NCBI GenBank assembly: GCA_030685235.1
Contig: MU839123.1
Location: 124,001 to 188,000 of the forward strand
Length of the DNA: 64,000 bases
Reading direction: 5' to 3'
Origin: Copromyces sp. CBS 386.78
Taxonomy: Eukaryota > Ascomycota > Sordariomycetes > Sordariales > Sordariaceae
A program made the position numbers and the translations under genes. Each line of letters starts with the position of its first letter. The first letter of the stretch is position 1. Shown one piece after another: positions 21,686-34,459 of this stretch. Under the pieces are notes generated by a model, which saw only the letters and a program-made list of their open reading frames with translations, made no database searches and was not told the DNA's origin.

Positions 21686-24600
21686 TCAAAGACTGACAGT
21701 AACACTAACATTATTGCTCAACACCAACAACATAGGCGGCAACCCCTCGCAAAGCACCTCCACATCGCTCAGGTACGTCAAGCTTGCCTCCTCGCTCTGG
21801 CACGTATTCTCCTCCGGCACCGGCAGCGTCGTAAACAGAACTGCCGTATAATCATCAGCACTACTATTCTGCCGCATGAGCTCGTTCAGAATAAGATGTT
21901 GCGCGCGACTGGGGAGGTCGTTGAAGGAGAGAGGGAGGCCTTGGGTGGAGTAGCTCGAGCCTGCCTCGAAGGCTTCGTCGTTGTCATCTTGTTGATGATG
22001 TTGCTGGAACCCCCGGTATGAAGAGAGGAGTTCGGGGATATTGAGGAGGACGTCACCACCACTGCTGCCGCCACCATCACCGTTAGGAGTAGTCCTTGGC
22101 GGGGAGTTCGCCCTCGACTTATCTGGGGATGAAGAATTTCCATCGTAGCGAGGTTCAACGAAGGAGACCGTTCTAGGACCTCCTTCATTGTCGTTATTTG
22201 TGGCCAATGGTTGTTTGCTTGAAAGGAGTGCAGTAGCTCCCGGTGTAGACCGACGTGATATCCCGGGGCGAACCTGAACCTGATCTGGATCTTGTTCCGC
22301 AAACATGATCTGTGCCCCTGTATCGTCACTGGTTATTCTTGTTTCTGGGACCAATGAGCTTGTAAACTTTCTGGCGGTAGAACTTTTCAGGATCGAAGAG
22401 TTTTGTCGTGATAGTGTTGGCCTTGGCGTCTGAGATGACGGCCGCTCCTCAGGAGTGGCGACGCTTAGATAATCGTCTTTCTTCAGTCGACTTTCCGAAC
22501 CATTGTTGCTGCGACTAGGTCCGGCGATATCTTTTTGAGATTGAGACTGAGACACTGCGCCATAGCCATAAGATTGCTGCTGCTGTTGTTGTTGCGTAGA
22601 CAGTCCTGGTCCCGGTCCTGATCCTGGTCCAGCCTTCCGCGATCTCCTCCTATCCTTCCAGGGCTTCTTCAGACGATCAAATAGATCTCCATGGCTCATT
22701 CGTCTCACAGCTGCTCCCAGTAGAGGAACTCGCGACGGTTCAAGAGCTTCAAGGCCACGGCCGACGCCGCGGTTACTCGCTACAACACTTGTACCCGTAT
22801 CATTGAAGTCTCCATCCAATGTCCTCCCACTAGACGAGCTGTTGTCACTGTCGCTGTCGCTCTCGCCGTCAACGTCCGTGTCTGATGGCGAGCTGCCGCT
22901 GCTGTCCAGCACATTCGCCGCGAGGTTCTGAGTGTGTATCCCCATGCTGACGCCCAGCCGACCCAGCTGTGAGACTGTCGGCTTCTTGGGTAAATCAACA
23001 GCCATGGCGAGTGCCGGCGCCCAGCTGGCGCGCCTCCTATCGCGCCCCTGAAGATCAGAAGGGAACTCGCTCATCATCATGTGCGGATTGTACAACCCCG
23101 GTCGCCCCGAGGTTGACTCGACGATGTTCAGTACGGAACTCATGTCCGGCTGTGAGGTCTCTGCATCATGAGCGCCCCCCCGGATCTTTTGGAGATCTTC
23201 CCACCATTCTTGGTCTACTAGGCAGTCGTTGACTAGTGTTTCTGTTTCTTGATCTCGGAAGCGGCCGTGGATAATGGCCTCGTATGTACTGAGGTCTCCG
23301 GAGGCCAACCAGAAGACTAGGACCTCGGCTTCGATCCTCAGTTTGTCGAGAAGAGCCTTGACTCGGCCTCTTTCTTCCTCGACCTCGCTTTCGTATTCGA
23401 CAAATACCAATACACGGACTCGGTAAACCTTCTTCCAAGCGGGGACGGTGTCAAGTATGTAGCCCAGCTGTAAGATGAGAGTGTCTGCTGCATATTAGTA
23501 ACCTGAATAATAAAGGTGACGAGTGACAGGACTCACATGTATCAAAGTTGGTAGTCAAAACATTCCTGCCGTCCGCCGACAGCTCCGCCGACATCTGAAT
23601 AGGCCAAAGATCAATGTACTTCTTGGTGTTACTCCCATCCTTTCTCGGCGTCTCTAGGGTCTCAAATCCTTTACCAACCGCCACATTCAGACGGTATCTC
23701 AGAGCCAAGTCCTCAAGAATAGTAAGATAATCAGTGACCGACATCATCTCCTCGGTCCTGATCACGTCAGTGGGCAGGAAGCCCTCCATCAGCCTTGCCG
23801 AAGTATCGCCTCTCTTCCGCTGCCTCACGGGTTGTTTTGTTTCAGTACCTCTAGTCTGTGGACCCTTGACGCTGTGGGAGTTACGCAGTAGTGTAGGGCG
23901 CGAACGACGCAGGTCCTCCATATTGTAGAAGCCAATGACGGCAATGTTGGGCCTCATACCACCCAGCCCCGCCGAGAGGATCAGGTTTCTCACGCCCCAG
24001 GTGATGGTCGGCGACATGGTGAGCTGAACAAAGGCCTTGATCCTTGAAAACTCGGAGATGTACTTTGTCCAGGCCGCTTGTTGCAACTTGGCCTCGGCAA
24101 CGCCCGCGGAGAAGTCGTCAGTCACAATGACATGGCCGAGAATGTACAGCCCGCCTTTCTTCATCGAGTTACAGAACTGGATGAGGCGGGTTTGCTTTCG
24201 CGGGTTGTTGATGAGCAGGATGATCTGCGGTCGCCAAAACTTGATGTGCTCTGGTTTCAGCCTCAACAGGTATTTCCGGACTTGGTGGTAGATCAGGTTC
24301 TGTGATACATCGCCCCAACGCTTGGGCGGACTCAGGTAGTGGATCAGCAGGAACAGGGTGACGAGCAGTGAGACGGCGGTAGTGGCATATGTCTCGTCGA
24401 TGAAGAACATGGCAGCCGCTGAGAGCACACTACCGGCCAAGGCAGTCTGCCAGCTGAAGAACTTGAATCCAGGGCGGAAGTTGGGAGCAGAGCCAATCTT
24501 GAGCAAGAAGCAGGCGAGGTTCATGACGAAGAAGGTCATTTGATAGCCCATGGAGATGAAGGTTGCAATCTGGTTCAGGTTCGCGAACATGGCGAACTGA

Positions 24601-25735
24601 GCAACGATGTACGTCAAGAAAATAGCGAGCAACGGCTCATCAGTCTTTTTGGTACCTTTGCCAAAAAGAGAGATGCCAGGGACCAACTTGTCTCGGGCTA
24701 ATGCCTGCATGAGTTTGGCAGAGCCTATTACTCCCATCAGAGCCGAGAAAAAGCATGTTGCAAACTCTCCAGCAAAGATGATAGGAGGCCAGACATTTGT
24801 CTCCTGAATGACATTGGTATTCCGCAGAAAACTGCCGTGTGTTGTACTCGAGGCGAGTGAGATGATGACCAGGATGTACGAGATGAGAGTTGACAACATG
24901 GCCCAGAGAGTCCCGCGAGGAATGTCCTTGCTGGGATTTCGCAAATCACCCGACATGGACGCTCCAGCAAAGATACCCGAAGTTGCCGGGAACAGGATAC
25001 CGAAGAGGTCTCTGAAGGTGCCGGCTCCTTTGAACTCACCACCTGCAAAGTGCGGCCACAGATTGGACCGCAAAGTGGTGAGACTGACACCTGTGAACTC
25101 GATGCCACTGACCGGATCGTTGAATGACGGCAGAAAGATGGCCGAGATGGGAATACTCAGGATGGAGATGACCATGATGGCCAACAAGGCATTGCTCGCC
25201 TTTGCAAACATGGCACTGCCAGCCAGGCACAGAAGAGTGCATATCAACAAGGCTCCTGTCTCGAATAGGTAGGTCCACCAATACCCCTGCGGCAAGGCTG
25301 GTCCCAGATTCAGCCTCAGGCAGTCGACGAGACCGACAACGTTGAGTGCCGTGTTCAAGACCTGTGCCAGGTAAAACAGGATACCGATAGAGCCTCCAAA
25401 CTCGGGGCCAAGGGACCTGGAGATGAGGTAGTAGGCACCACCTCCCTTGACTTCGCCATTGGAGGCAATGGCTGATAGGGACAGAGTAGTGACAAAATCA
25501 ACCGAGTATGCAATGAAGAGAAGTCCTGAAAAAGAAAAGGTCAGTTTCATGACTTGATGTGGTACAAAGTAAGCTCCGAGAATAACATACCGAGCATGCC
25601 AAGCAGACCGATCTGACCCAAGATGGAGCCGAACCTCAAGAACATGAGGATACTGAGGATATTGAGGCATACTGGGATGTAAACGCCCGAAACGACGCCC
25701 AGTTTATGCCTCTTGCTCTGGTGTTCGTGATCCAT
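21686..25735 (-). CDS. VHC1: Cation-chloride cotransporter, Vhc1-type (vacuolar K-Cl symporter)
   Basis: Three exons, 25591-25735, 23537-25525 and 21686-23487 (introns of 65 and 49 nt), give 1311 residues. After KLGVVSGVYIPVCLNILSI (TM1), an APC-fold membrane domain spans about residues 15-480, with the family landmarks NGEVKGGGAYYLISRSLGPEFGG-type loop and GASMSGDLRNPSKDIPRG. The C-terminal cytosolic SLC12 domain follows (RPQIILLINNPRKQ; MSVTDYLTILEDLALRYRLN; LGYILDTVPAWKKVYRVRVL). Yeast Vhc1 resides in the vacuolar membrane and moves K+ with Cl-. Here a long disordered insert (about residues 890-1230, with DVDGESDSDSDNSSSSGR, QQQQQQQSYGYG and many Ser/Pro) precedes a conserved end, CEGLPPMLLVLSNN. 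The second intron acceptor was chosen as ATATGCAG because only it keeps SDTLILQLGYIL in frame. The insert makes it longer than the yeast protein (about 1120). Confidence 0.93.
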
Positions 25736-28113
25736 GGTTGTCGTTGTTTGAGTATCATGTCTCCATTCGCGGATGGATTCCGGTGTTGGTGTTGCACAGC
25801 AGCAGTGGCTGTCTTGGGGAACAGGCCGGTAGCTTGTTGATGGGAAGACAAAAAGTTGCCTTGCGAGACCGGCTCAAGGAGGGAGGAAGCACCCACCAGA
25901 AAACTGAAGGAAAATGGTGAAGAGGCCAGCTCTACCCAGTATCAAACCTTGCGGTGTCTCCCTTGGGTGCTGTGATCTTGGGAAGGGATCGGCGGTCGGT
26001 GGTGTGGTGGGAGACGTAGCTCCAGCGTAACTCAAGGAGACTATCGACGGAGGACAGTAACAGAGAAGTTGTTTACGCTTCGTCGATGTACTCTACTCAA
26101 GCGTGATGCTTCTTTTGCGTGAGTCTTTCGAAATCTAGCGGTGGTGAAGGGAATTCCAAGTTGGAGGCCAAGCTTGATAGTAAGTGACTTTTTTTTTTTT
26201 TTTTTTTTGGTGATGTGTTGGCGAATCAGAAGCTATTCCGTCCCTGGGTAGCTCCTCAACACTAGCATAAAGCTTGACGGTATGGCGTCTCGGGTCTTTC
26301 TTTTCAGAGTGAAGTCGTCACTGACGAGACGCCTCGAGTAATGAACATGTACGTGTAGGCAGAGGTGGACTCAATAATACACTCCGGATCAGGAAGGAAG
26401 GACTCGATGGGTAACGATGAGCATGAAGCGGGATGAGAAGGAGCAACCTACACGAATAAGAAATACAAGTCCAAAACAGAACTTGAGCGTACAAGTACAA
26501 CTAATGAAGCTACACGACCTAGAACCCCACCATTTTCAGGGAAAACCTGCTTGATTCCGAAACAGTCGGTACTCCAGTTGATATCATGGGTGCATGGCCT
26601 GATGATTGGAGAAGCCATCTCCTCACGGTTCGTCTCAAAAACTGTCCCGGCTGCGGAAGCGGAGGAGGGGATCGGTGAACAAGTGATATAATCCGCCTTT
26701 ACCGGCCCGCTCCAATGATACCGGGCAGGGAGCCAGGATCGCCAGCAAGGGCCTTTTAGTGTATGGGGGGGCGGTGGAGACCGAGGGTCGTTGGGACTTG
26801 TGATGGTGATGGCCTCGCTGTGTTTCCATTGTCATGTTTATACAGGAAATAGGTATCGAGTCATGATGTTCAGTTCTAGTTGGATTGCAGCCAGGAAAAG
26901 CCGACGGCATCGTGCGTTTGGAGTTCGCATCACGGGGATATCGGCGGGGTTCTGTCATGTTAGCCGGAAAGATGAGCCAAGTGCTAACTGATCCTCCGTC
27001 ATGCTGTCCGGTGCTCCGATGTTAACATGGCCGGGTTCCGATACGGTATTTCAAAGCGTGATCGTCCGGATTACATATGTGTGTGTATCGTTATTCAAAA
27101 GCTTTTGGTGAGAGGGTTCAAGGTTGAAGTCGTGATCTCTTTGGTGGACAAGCCCAGGGCACTTCCTTAACAGGGCATCTGGGATCAGGGTCTCACCCAG
27201 GCGCCTGCCCGTCGCAGTGCCTGGCCAGTGTCAGCAGGACCCGACGCTGTTTAGGAGGAAAAGGCCCACCCGACCGATTGGCGTTTGCAGTGCAACGAGG
27301 CAGCCACGATCTCTCAATTGTCATCTCTTGCCCATTGTGACTGACGGGCTGGTGGTCATGCTTTCCCTTCTGTGCCCTGTCCCTATCGCCAGGACACGTT
27401 CTCAACACTCCTCATTCGTAGAGGTATATCTCAGATGGCCAAGTGCCCACTCTGCCGAAGAGGTGCGTGCTCCAATCAAAGACTCCAATCCGCCCCTTGT
27501 GCTGTCTCGGCCAGCACAGGTCACACGCGCCCATTTCGTCTTGGTAAAGTCGCTTGACTTGACGTCAAAAGGGCAGAGAAAGGACATACATATCCTCTTG
27601 ACGGACATGGAATATTGTTGTTACCATATTTTGATATTTCGGACTTGAGATTGACATAATCTCTATACCGCCCAACGCAGCTTGCTTTTGTCCAGTTGAC
27701 TCACTCGCTTATCATCCTCGCCCCAAAAGCCCCAGATAGGAAGTTGGCGCAGTACCCGAAAAGTGCTGCAGCAGTGTTTCGGACACGCGCGACAATCCCA
27801 AGATCGACCTAACCTAGAACTAGTCTATGGTGATCAGAACTGTACAAGTCTTCATTACGTGCCATCATCCTTCGTCGGCTAGGCATCCTCCCACCGCCAG
27901 AAAAATAAAAGAGAAAAAGAGGCTGTCTATCTCCCCTCTCCTGTCTCTAACCTCGACCTTACCTCCGATACACCCACCACGGACACACCTCCAGACTCGA
28001 ACGGACTGAACTACTCTCCAGTATCTCCACTCCCAATGTGCTCTAGATAGAGGTCCGGGTTACCATTACATCATCAGCATCATAACAGCACCTCGACCGC
28101 TTAGCTACCGATC
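25736..28113. promoter_or_regulatory. Long divergent intergenic, cotransporter / amino-acid transporter
   Basis: About 2.4 kb between two outward-facing transporter genes. It contains a run of 20 T (26189-26208) and only short, non-conserved ORFs. It probably includes long 5' leaders and regulatory DNA for both genes. No tRNA or ncRNA is recognised. Confidence 0.5.
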
Positions 28114-30496
28114 ATGTCAACCTCGGGCAGAGACTCGGGGAGGAACTCACCGGCCCCGGGTAACATCCCTGGCCGCTCTTCCTCGCCCGGCGGTTCTTTT
28201 CGCCCCGGCTCCTTTCGTCCCAGCTCGTTTCGCGCCCGCTCGTTCGGCACCTCGATACCACGCGTTGATAGCATCGCGCGCCTCGCCTCGCCCGTACCAC
28301 CACAACAACCGTCTGGCACTCGAACGCCTATTCCGATAGAGGGAGGAGGAGATGGTGGCGCCTTAGAACCGCTTCCCGGTGCTGGGCCACATTCTGCTGG
28401 CCCTGGTGTTTCTGCTCTAGCCGCCGCCTTGTCCAACACCTACGGAATCTCACCACCGCGCCATGGCACTCCCCCTGCGCGCGCCCTTTCTCCTGCCCCT
28501 TCGGCTGCCCAGCTCCAAAGATCCGCGACGCCCCCCACGAACTATGGCTCCTTCGAGACGAGATCGCGGCTACCGTCCACTGGTATCAACGGCATTGGAG
28601 CATTCGAAGACCCCGAGATCGTCAAGAGGCACCTGGTTCAACCTGGGGATAGTACCGCCGAGGAGACAGGCGAGGGGTCCAAGGGCAAACAGCCTGCCGA
28701 AGACGACGATGAATTCTCGAGTCTGCAGTTGCAGGGCGGTGACATCACGCGCCCTATATACAGATGGGCGGAGGAGATAGAACAGCGCAACAAGGCCAAG
28801 CGAAGCAAATCCTTCAGCTACCCCCGGCCTGAACCGGAAAATGAGGTTCTGGATATCAACTCGATCAAGGTTCCTGGTGGCTTCCGGCGCAATTACCTCC
28901 GGAGACACGTGAGGGACCATTCGGCCCATCCTGACGACACGGAAAATGGCGCGGGCCAGAGTGCGCCCCCACCGAGGTTACTGACCACCAGCTTCCTCGA
29001 ATTCCTCTCTCTGTACGGACATTTCGCCGGTGAGGAGCTCGAGGAAGACGATGAAGTGCTCCAGCCTGGTGAATATTTCACCTCGGGAAGCGAGGAAGGT
29101 GAGTGGTGGAGCGACGAGGGCTCTGGTGATGATCACGAGCCCATGGAGGACAGCACGCTGTTAACACCGTCTCGACGTAAGAGGAGAAGGAAAGAGCGTG
29201 GTGGAAGCGGCCGAAATAGCCCCATGAGCGCGGCAATGCTTCTCCTCAAGTCCTTCGTCGGTACTGGTGTCCTCTTCCTGCCCAGAGCCTACCTCAACGG
29301 CGGCATGATCTTCAGTAACGCCGTGCTCCTGTTTGTGGCGGCTCTGAGCTACTACTGCTTCGTGCTCCTCGTCACCACTCGTCTAAAGGTTGAGGGATCC
29401 TTTGGTGACATTGGTGGCATTCTCTACGGCAAGTGGATGAGAAACCTGATTCTCTTCTCCATCGTCATCAGTCAGCTCGGTTTCGTGGCCGCCTACATCG
29501 TCTTCACGTCGGAGAATCTACAAGCCTTCATTCTCGCAGTCACCGATTGCAAGACATACATTTCCATATCATGGCTGATCATCATGCAAATGATTGTCTT
29601 CCTTCCCTTCTCGCTACTGCGCGACATCGGCAAGCTGGGATTCACCGCCCTCATCGCCGACGCCTTCATCGTCATCGGTCTCGCCTACCTCTTCTACTAC
29701 GACGTGCTGACGCTCAACACCTCGGGCCTGGCCGACATCATCATGTTCAACCAAAAGGACTGGACGCTCTTCATCGGCACCGCCATCTTCACCTTTGAGG
29801 GCATCGGCCTCATCATCCCCATCCAGGAGTCCATGCGCAACCCCGAGAAGTTTCCCAAGGTGATGGGCATCGTCATGGTCATCATCACCACCCTGTTCAC
29901 CGTCATGGGCGCCGTCTCGTACGCCGCCTACGGCTCCAAGACCGAGACGGTCGTCCTCCTCAACCTGCCCCAGGACGACAAGCTGGTCAACGGTGTGCAG
30001 TTCCTCTACTCGCTCGCCATCCTGCTCTCCACCCCGCTGCAGATCTTCCCCGCCATCAGGATCACGGAGAACGCGCTCTTCACCAAGAGTGGCAAGTACA
30101 ACCCTTATATCAAGTGGCAGAAGAACGTGTTCCGCTTCTTTATCGTGGCCTTTTGCGCCCTGGTTGCGTGGGCCGGTGCCGATAACTTGGATAAGTTTGT
30201 TGCGCTGGTCGGTAACTTTGCTTGTATCCCGTTGGTGTATATCTACCCGGTAAGTATTGATGTTCTACGGCCCTCTTCCCTTATGTAGATAATCCATGCT
30301 AACAAAGACATTTGAATAGCCAATGTTGCACTACAAAGCCGTTGCCAGATCCAAACTCTGGAAGTTCTCCGATGTCGCCCTCTGCATCTTTGGTTTCGTC
30401 GCCATGGCATACACGACTACCCTGACGGTCATGAGCTGGGCCAACGCCGGAGAGGGCGGAGGGTCACCTAGCTATTGCGATGCTAAGGGATTGTAA
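28114..30496 (+). CDS. Vacuolar amino-acid transporter, AVT3/SLC36-like
   Basis: Exons 28114-30249 and 30320-30496 (70-nt intron; GTAAGT donor, GAATAG acceptor) give 770 residues. The first ~365 residues are disordered and charged: Ser/Pro/Arg-rich at the start, acidic near 300-350 (ELEEDDEVLQPGEYF, SGSEEGEWWSDEGS). The AAAP-family membrane domain follows, beginning MSAAMLLLKSFVGTGVLFLP and GGMIFSNAVLLFVAALSYY, with about eleven helices. FEGIGLIIPIQESMRNPEKF is a hallmark of the Avt3/Avt4 and SLC36 branch. Yeast members export amino acids from the vacuole. The second exon supplies the last helix (FSDVALCIFGFVAMAYTTT). Substrate range cannot be read from sequence. The long N-tail is typical for Avt3-type proteins and likely regulatory. 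Confidence 0.9.
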
Positions 30497-31300
30497 TTGA
30501 ACCCGTCAGGCAAACACACACACACACAGGTACCTGCCTTGATAAAAGGAATCATGGTTTCTCCTATTACATCATCCGATTTGGGGCTCAGTTTCGATGG
30601 AGTTGCTGAGAAGAGGCGAGCAAGTTTTGGCCTGTCAGTTGACCACGAGAAAGAGAAAGAGATCTGCTGAAACGATTACTTGACGGGTTATATGAGACCG
30701 GATGGAACAGGAAACGACGAACGATGGGTCACGTACGTACAGTACAGTACAGGTCGACGACATGAGGAGGGAAGCAACCGAAGAGATATTCCGTTGGGTT
30801 GTTATAAACTAGATGATTTATGGGCTAGGGAGGGATGGGGATGGGACTGCACTACTACACCTTGTTACTTACACGTAGACCTGACGTGGGGAGTTGATGA
30901 GCAATCTGTTGGCGAACTTAGCGAGAAGAAGAAGAAGCGTGTCTTGAGTTCTTGAGTTCTTGAGTCCGTATGTATGTATGGCATCGTGGTAGGGAGCGTT
31001 TTTGTTTGTTTGTTTAATTAATTGATCGTTTGCTTGTTTGATAAAGCTCGAAAGTTATACCTCTAGGCAGGTATGGAACAAGACATTTATTGGTTCTGAA
31101 ATATATATTTCTTTTATTACCCCATAGTCTGGTTCGTATCTTCAGCGTTACACGTCTCGTCGTCTTTGGGAATGTTATATATCTATCTATCCTCTTGAGA
31201 CCGTTCCTTGTTTCCTGTTTTTTTTTTCTGCTTTGTTTCCAGTCCTGCCAGACTTTCTCCAAGTAGGATGTCAAGGATGCCAACTTTGGCCGCGAAAGAA
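30497..31300. other. Intergenic downstream of the transporter gene
   Basis: About 800 bp to the 5S promoter. It includes a tandem GAGTTCTT repeat (30947-30965) and a TTTG repeat (31001-31016). No gene is recognised. Confidence 0.55.
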
Positions 31301-31309
31301 CATAAGCTC
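31301..31309 (+). promoter_or_regulatory. 5S upstream box at -29 (copy 1)
   Basis: CATAAGCTC begins exactly 29 bp before the 5S start. The identical 9-mer begins exactly 29 bp before the second 5S gene on the other strand, while the rest of both flanks differs. Neurospora 5S genes are known to need a TATA-like element near this position, so this is very likely it. Confidence 0.75.
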
Positions 31310-31329
31310 AACAAGAGCATCATCCAACC

Positions 31330-31448
31330 ACATACGACCATACCCACTGGAAAACTCGGGATCCCGTCCGCTCTCCCATAGATAAGCCAGTGAGGGCCAG
31401 ACTAGTAGTTGGGTCGGTGACGACCAGCGAATCCCTGGTGTTGTATGT
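31330..31448 (+). rRNA. 5S ribosomal RNA, dispersed copy 1
   Basis: A 119-nt sequence starts ACATACGACCATACCC and ends GGTGTTGTATGT, so the termini pair as the 5S helix I. The internal control region of TFIIIA/TFIIIC-type genes is visible as the AGCCAGTGAGGG and GGGTCGGTGACGACC segments. A T-rich run (GATTTTTTTTT) follows as Pol III terminator. The copy at 42648-42766 is identical over all 119 bases in opposite orientation. Dispersed single 5S genes are characteristic of Neurospora and relatives. Transcribed by RNA polymerase III; product enters the large ribosomal subunit. Confidence 0.96.
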
Positions 31449-31616
31449 GATTTTTTTTTCTTTTATTTTTTTCCTGCGATTGATTGTCCTTCCCTTGCAA
31501 TAATTTTTTTGATTTTCAATATACATTTAAGGGTATTTTTTTGGTGGTGGGAGGTTTTGGCGGTTGTCAGCAATTCCATCCGCTGAGGTATCGTAAACTT
31601 TTGTACTGGTGTTTGT

Positions 31617-31655
<39 letters not shown>

Positions 31656-31854
31656 AGGAAATGTACTGGATTCATTCTCGTTCCTAAGCCAGTGTTTCAC
31701 AAATGTTGATAAACGTTCAGCTTTTTCAATGCCGCGGGTGGATGAGCGCACGCAAGACCAGTACACTGATAAAAGCTATGGGTGAAGAGAGCTATATGTG
31801 AAGTCCAAGACAGACCAAGAGAGACAAAAACCAGGGCCAAAAAAGCGAAAGCGA
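31449..31854. other. 5S terminator and TFIIIC 3' region
   Basis: Starts with the 5S T-run terminator (31450-31478, interrupted). Includes a pure CT dinucleotide repeat of 32 bases (31621-31652). No gene is recognised. Confidence 0.6.
31621..31652. repeat. (CT)16 microsatellite
   Basis: Sixteen uninterrupted CT units, immediately ended by GAAAGG. Likely length-polymorphic. Lies between the 5S gene and the tau95 stop codon. Confidence 0.95.
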
Positions 31855-34459
31855 TTAATAGTCGCTATACTCCTCCTCATCCTCTTCGTCAATGTCCACG
31901 TCCTCTTCGTCCCATACCGTCTGGGGTCGAGGCTGGGGCTGGGGCTGCTGCTGCCTATGACGAGGTCTTCCCCTCTCCAACTCCTCACCACCACCTTCAC
32001 CTTCTTCGTCCTCATCTTCCTCTTCACTCTCCTCTTCATCCTCATCCTCTTCATCCCCAACCTCCTTGTCAGTCCTGTAACCGTAACCACCCTCAGTCTG
32101 ATAGCCTCCATCAGTCTGGTAGCCCCCGTCAGTACGGTAACCGGCATCGGTCCTATAACCACCGTATCCATCTTCCTCTTCTTCATCCTCTTCTTCTTCG
32201 TCGTCGTAGATACCACGCCTGTCGTCATCCTCTTCGTCCCCGAGAAGGTCGCCGTCACTAAAGTCGCCTTCTTCTTCTTCGTCGGAAAGACCTTCGAATT
32301 CTTCTTCTTCGTCTTCGTTGTCTTCAAAAATGTCTTGGAGGATTTTTGGGGGTTGGACTTCCTCTTCCTCTTCCTCTTCCTCCTCACCATCTTGTGAAGC
32401 CTGTGGTTTGGCAGTAGTAGTTTGATCCTCACCATCGGCAGCTGGTGATGGTTTCTTGGTGGTCATGGCAGTGGTGGCATCACCACGAGGTGATTCACGC
32501 CCAATGCTTGCCAGTGCTGGGTCAAGCGGTACCTCATCCGCTTCCGTACTTGTAGCAGCAGCAGACACGGATGGAGGTTCAAGAGTAGTAGAATCAGCCG
32601 GAGCAGCCCGCCTCTTCTCTCTCGGCTTAAGTCCAATCCCCAACAAAATCGCCATCTTCTCCGCCTCGCGCTCCTCCACCTCCTTCAGCGGGATCCTCAC
32701 CCTGTAATGCGTCTTCTTCTTCCTCTCCTCCCACCGATCCCGCCCTTGTTTGAGGCCCGGCTTGATTTTATTTCTGCCCCTCAGCTGCTCGCACTCCTTG
32801 GCCGTGAGCTGCAGATCAGGCAATGTGATTCCGATACTCGTCCCGCTCCCACCATCCCCGCCATCGTGGGGACCCTTGACGGCTTCCAACGTGCACCCGA
32901 AATCGTCGTCTGACAGCGTGCGGCCGAACCGGATGGCGAGCATCTTGCACTTCATGATGGCTTTCGCCACCGACCACAGCACGCGGTGGTAGAAACCGCT
33001 GATCTCGGTGTCGCACTCGGGCCTTACTTCAGCGTTTTCGAAGAGGCGGCGGAGGAGAGGGTCCGTGATATCGCACACCTGCCAGACTTTACCGTCGGTG
33101 CTGAACGATTCACCCGTGAACACGTGCGTCTCGCGCGAGCGGCGCTCCGACCCGCGGCCCAAGTTGGCGCTCTCGCCGTAGCTGTTCCAGTACTTGCCAA
33201 AGTTAGTGACGCCGAGCTCGGACCGGCGGACGGCCTTCCACTCGCGCCCGACGGTACCGATGCGGGTCTTGTGCAGCTTGAAGATCAAGGTCTGGTAGAT
33301 GCGGTATTTGGGATCCGAGCGGGGGTCGAGGCCGTATTTGACCAAAGCATCGCGCCACGGTCCACCTTTGAATTGGTAGCCCGCGTATTGCAGGCAGTGC
33401 CTGACCAAAGAACCGCTCTTGGGCAAAGAGGCGAACTTAGAGCCTAGCCGGTTCCACATGCTGCGCCGCGTCCAGATCGGCCGCTCCTCCATCGCCGCCC
33501 ACATTTCCTTCATGATAAGAGCGACTTGTGGGTCGGCTAGGTTGGGCTGGCGTCGTGGCGCGGAGGGGACGGGGTACTCATCATGCGCGATGAAGTAGCC
33601 GGCTGCGGGCACACGGGAGGTGACGTTGACCACGCGCCGGAACTCGGCCTCGGAGTCGGTGTCGGAGTTGCCGCCGTCATCGTCTCCTTGGCCGGCCGCG
33701 CCGGGGCTGATTTCCTTGGTGTACGGGTTCTGGGCGTAGCCGTATTGGAAGGGTAAGCTCATGGGCGTGAAGTTGGGTGGAGGAATTAGATCGATGTTCT
33801 TCCCGGACTCGATGCCCGGGTGGATGGCGAACTCCTTGAGCTTGGCGACGTCGCCTGGAAGCACTTGGTCGACGAACCGGGACATGAATGGGGAGTTGCC
33901 CATGGCGTACTGGAAGTCGGCGAGACCGCGGTAGCGGTGCGTGTTGGTGATGACGCCGATGGGCTCGACGGTGTATTTCCCTACATTGTCGCTGAGCTTT
34001 CGACGGAGGATACGAGGGGCGTCTAGTCGGTCTCGAGAAAAGACTTCCTCATTGAGGTTGTTTGTCGTGTTGTCGACGACGAGTCCCTCGAAGGGGCCAT
34101 CAGTCCCACGCTTACGCTTCCGCCCTGTGCGCTTGGGAACTGTGACCTTGACGACAACATTGTGGGTGAGAGCATTGTGCGAGACAATTGGCCTCACTGT
34201 CGGGTCACTGTGTCGTAGATAAAGTGGGATGGACACTTGAGGGCTGGATGAGTCCACGATCTGAGGATATGGTCAGCACTAAAGTCGAACCTCATGAAAC
34301 GGAAATTCTTACAGCCTCGAGTGAGTAGTGGGAAGGGAATGTGTTCATAGCCTTGTCCACATTTTTGATTATCATGGGATGCTCAAGCGCCCCCAATCTC
34401 CGAGCAGGGACTGGGTAGCTGGGCGCATGGTCTGTTTGATCGTTGAGCTCGTCCATCAT
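31855..34459 (-). CDS. TFC1: Transcription factor TFIIIC subunit 5 (tau95 / Sfc1)
   Basis: Exons 34313-34459 and 31855-34260 (52-nt intron; GTAAGA donor, TCCTCAG acceptor) give 850 residues. The true start is MMDELNDQTDHAPS in exon 1; the long frame of exon 2 has no ATG at its head. Family landmarks: ALEHPMIIKNVDKAMNTF, GVITNTHRYRGLADFQYAM, LIPPPNFTPMSLPFQYGY, then the DNA-binding region RPIWTRRSMWNRL and GGPWRDALVKYGLDPR. TFIIIC recruits TFIIIB to tRNA and 5S genes, and tau95 contacts the A box. The C-terminal ~200 residues are strongly acidic, with five YxT(D/E)xG-type repeats (+ strand 32077-32165), unusual for the family. The fungal tau95 tail is generally acidic; the Tyr-Thr repeat is the odd part. 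Divergent from the B56 gene. Confidence 0.9.
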
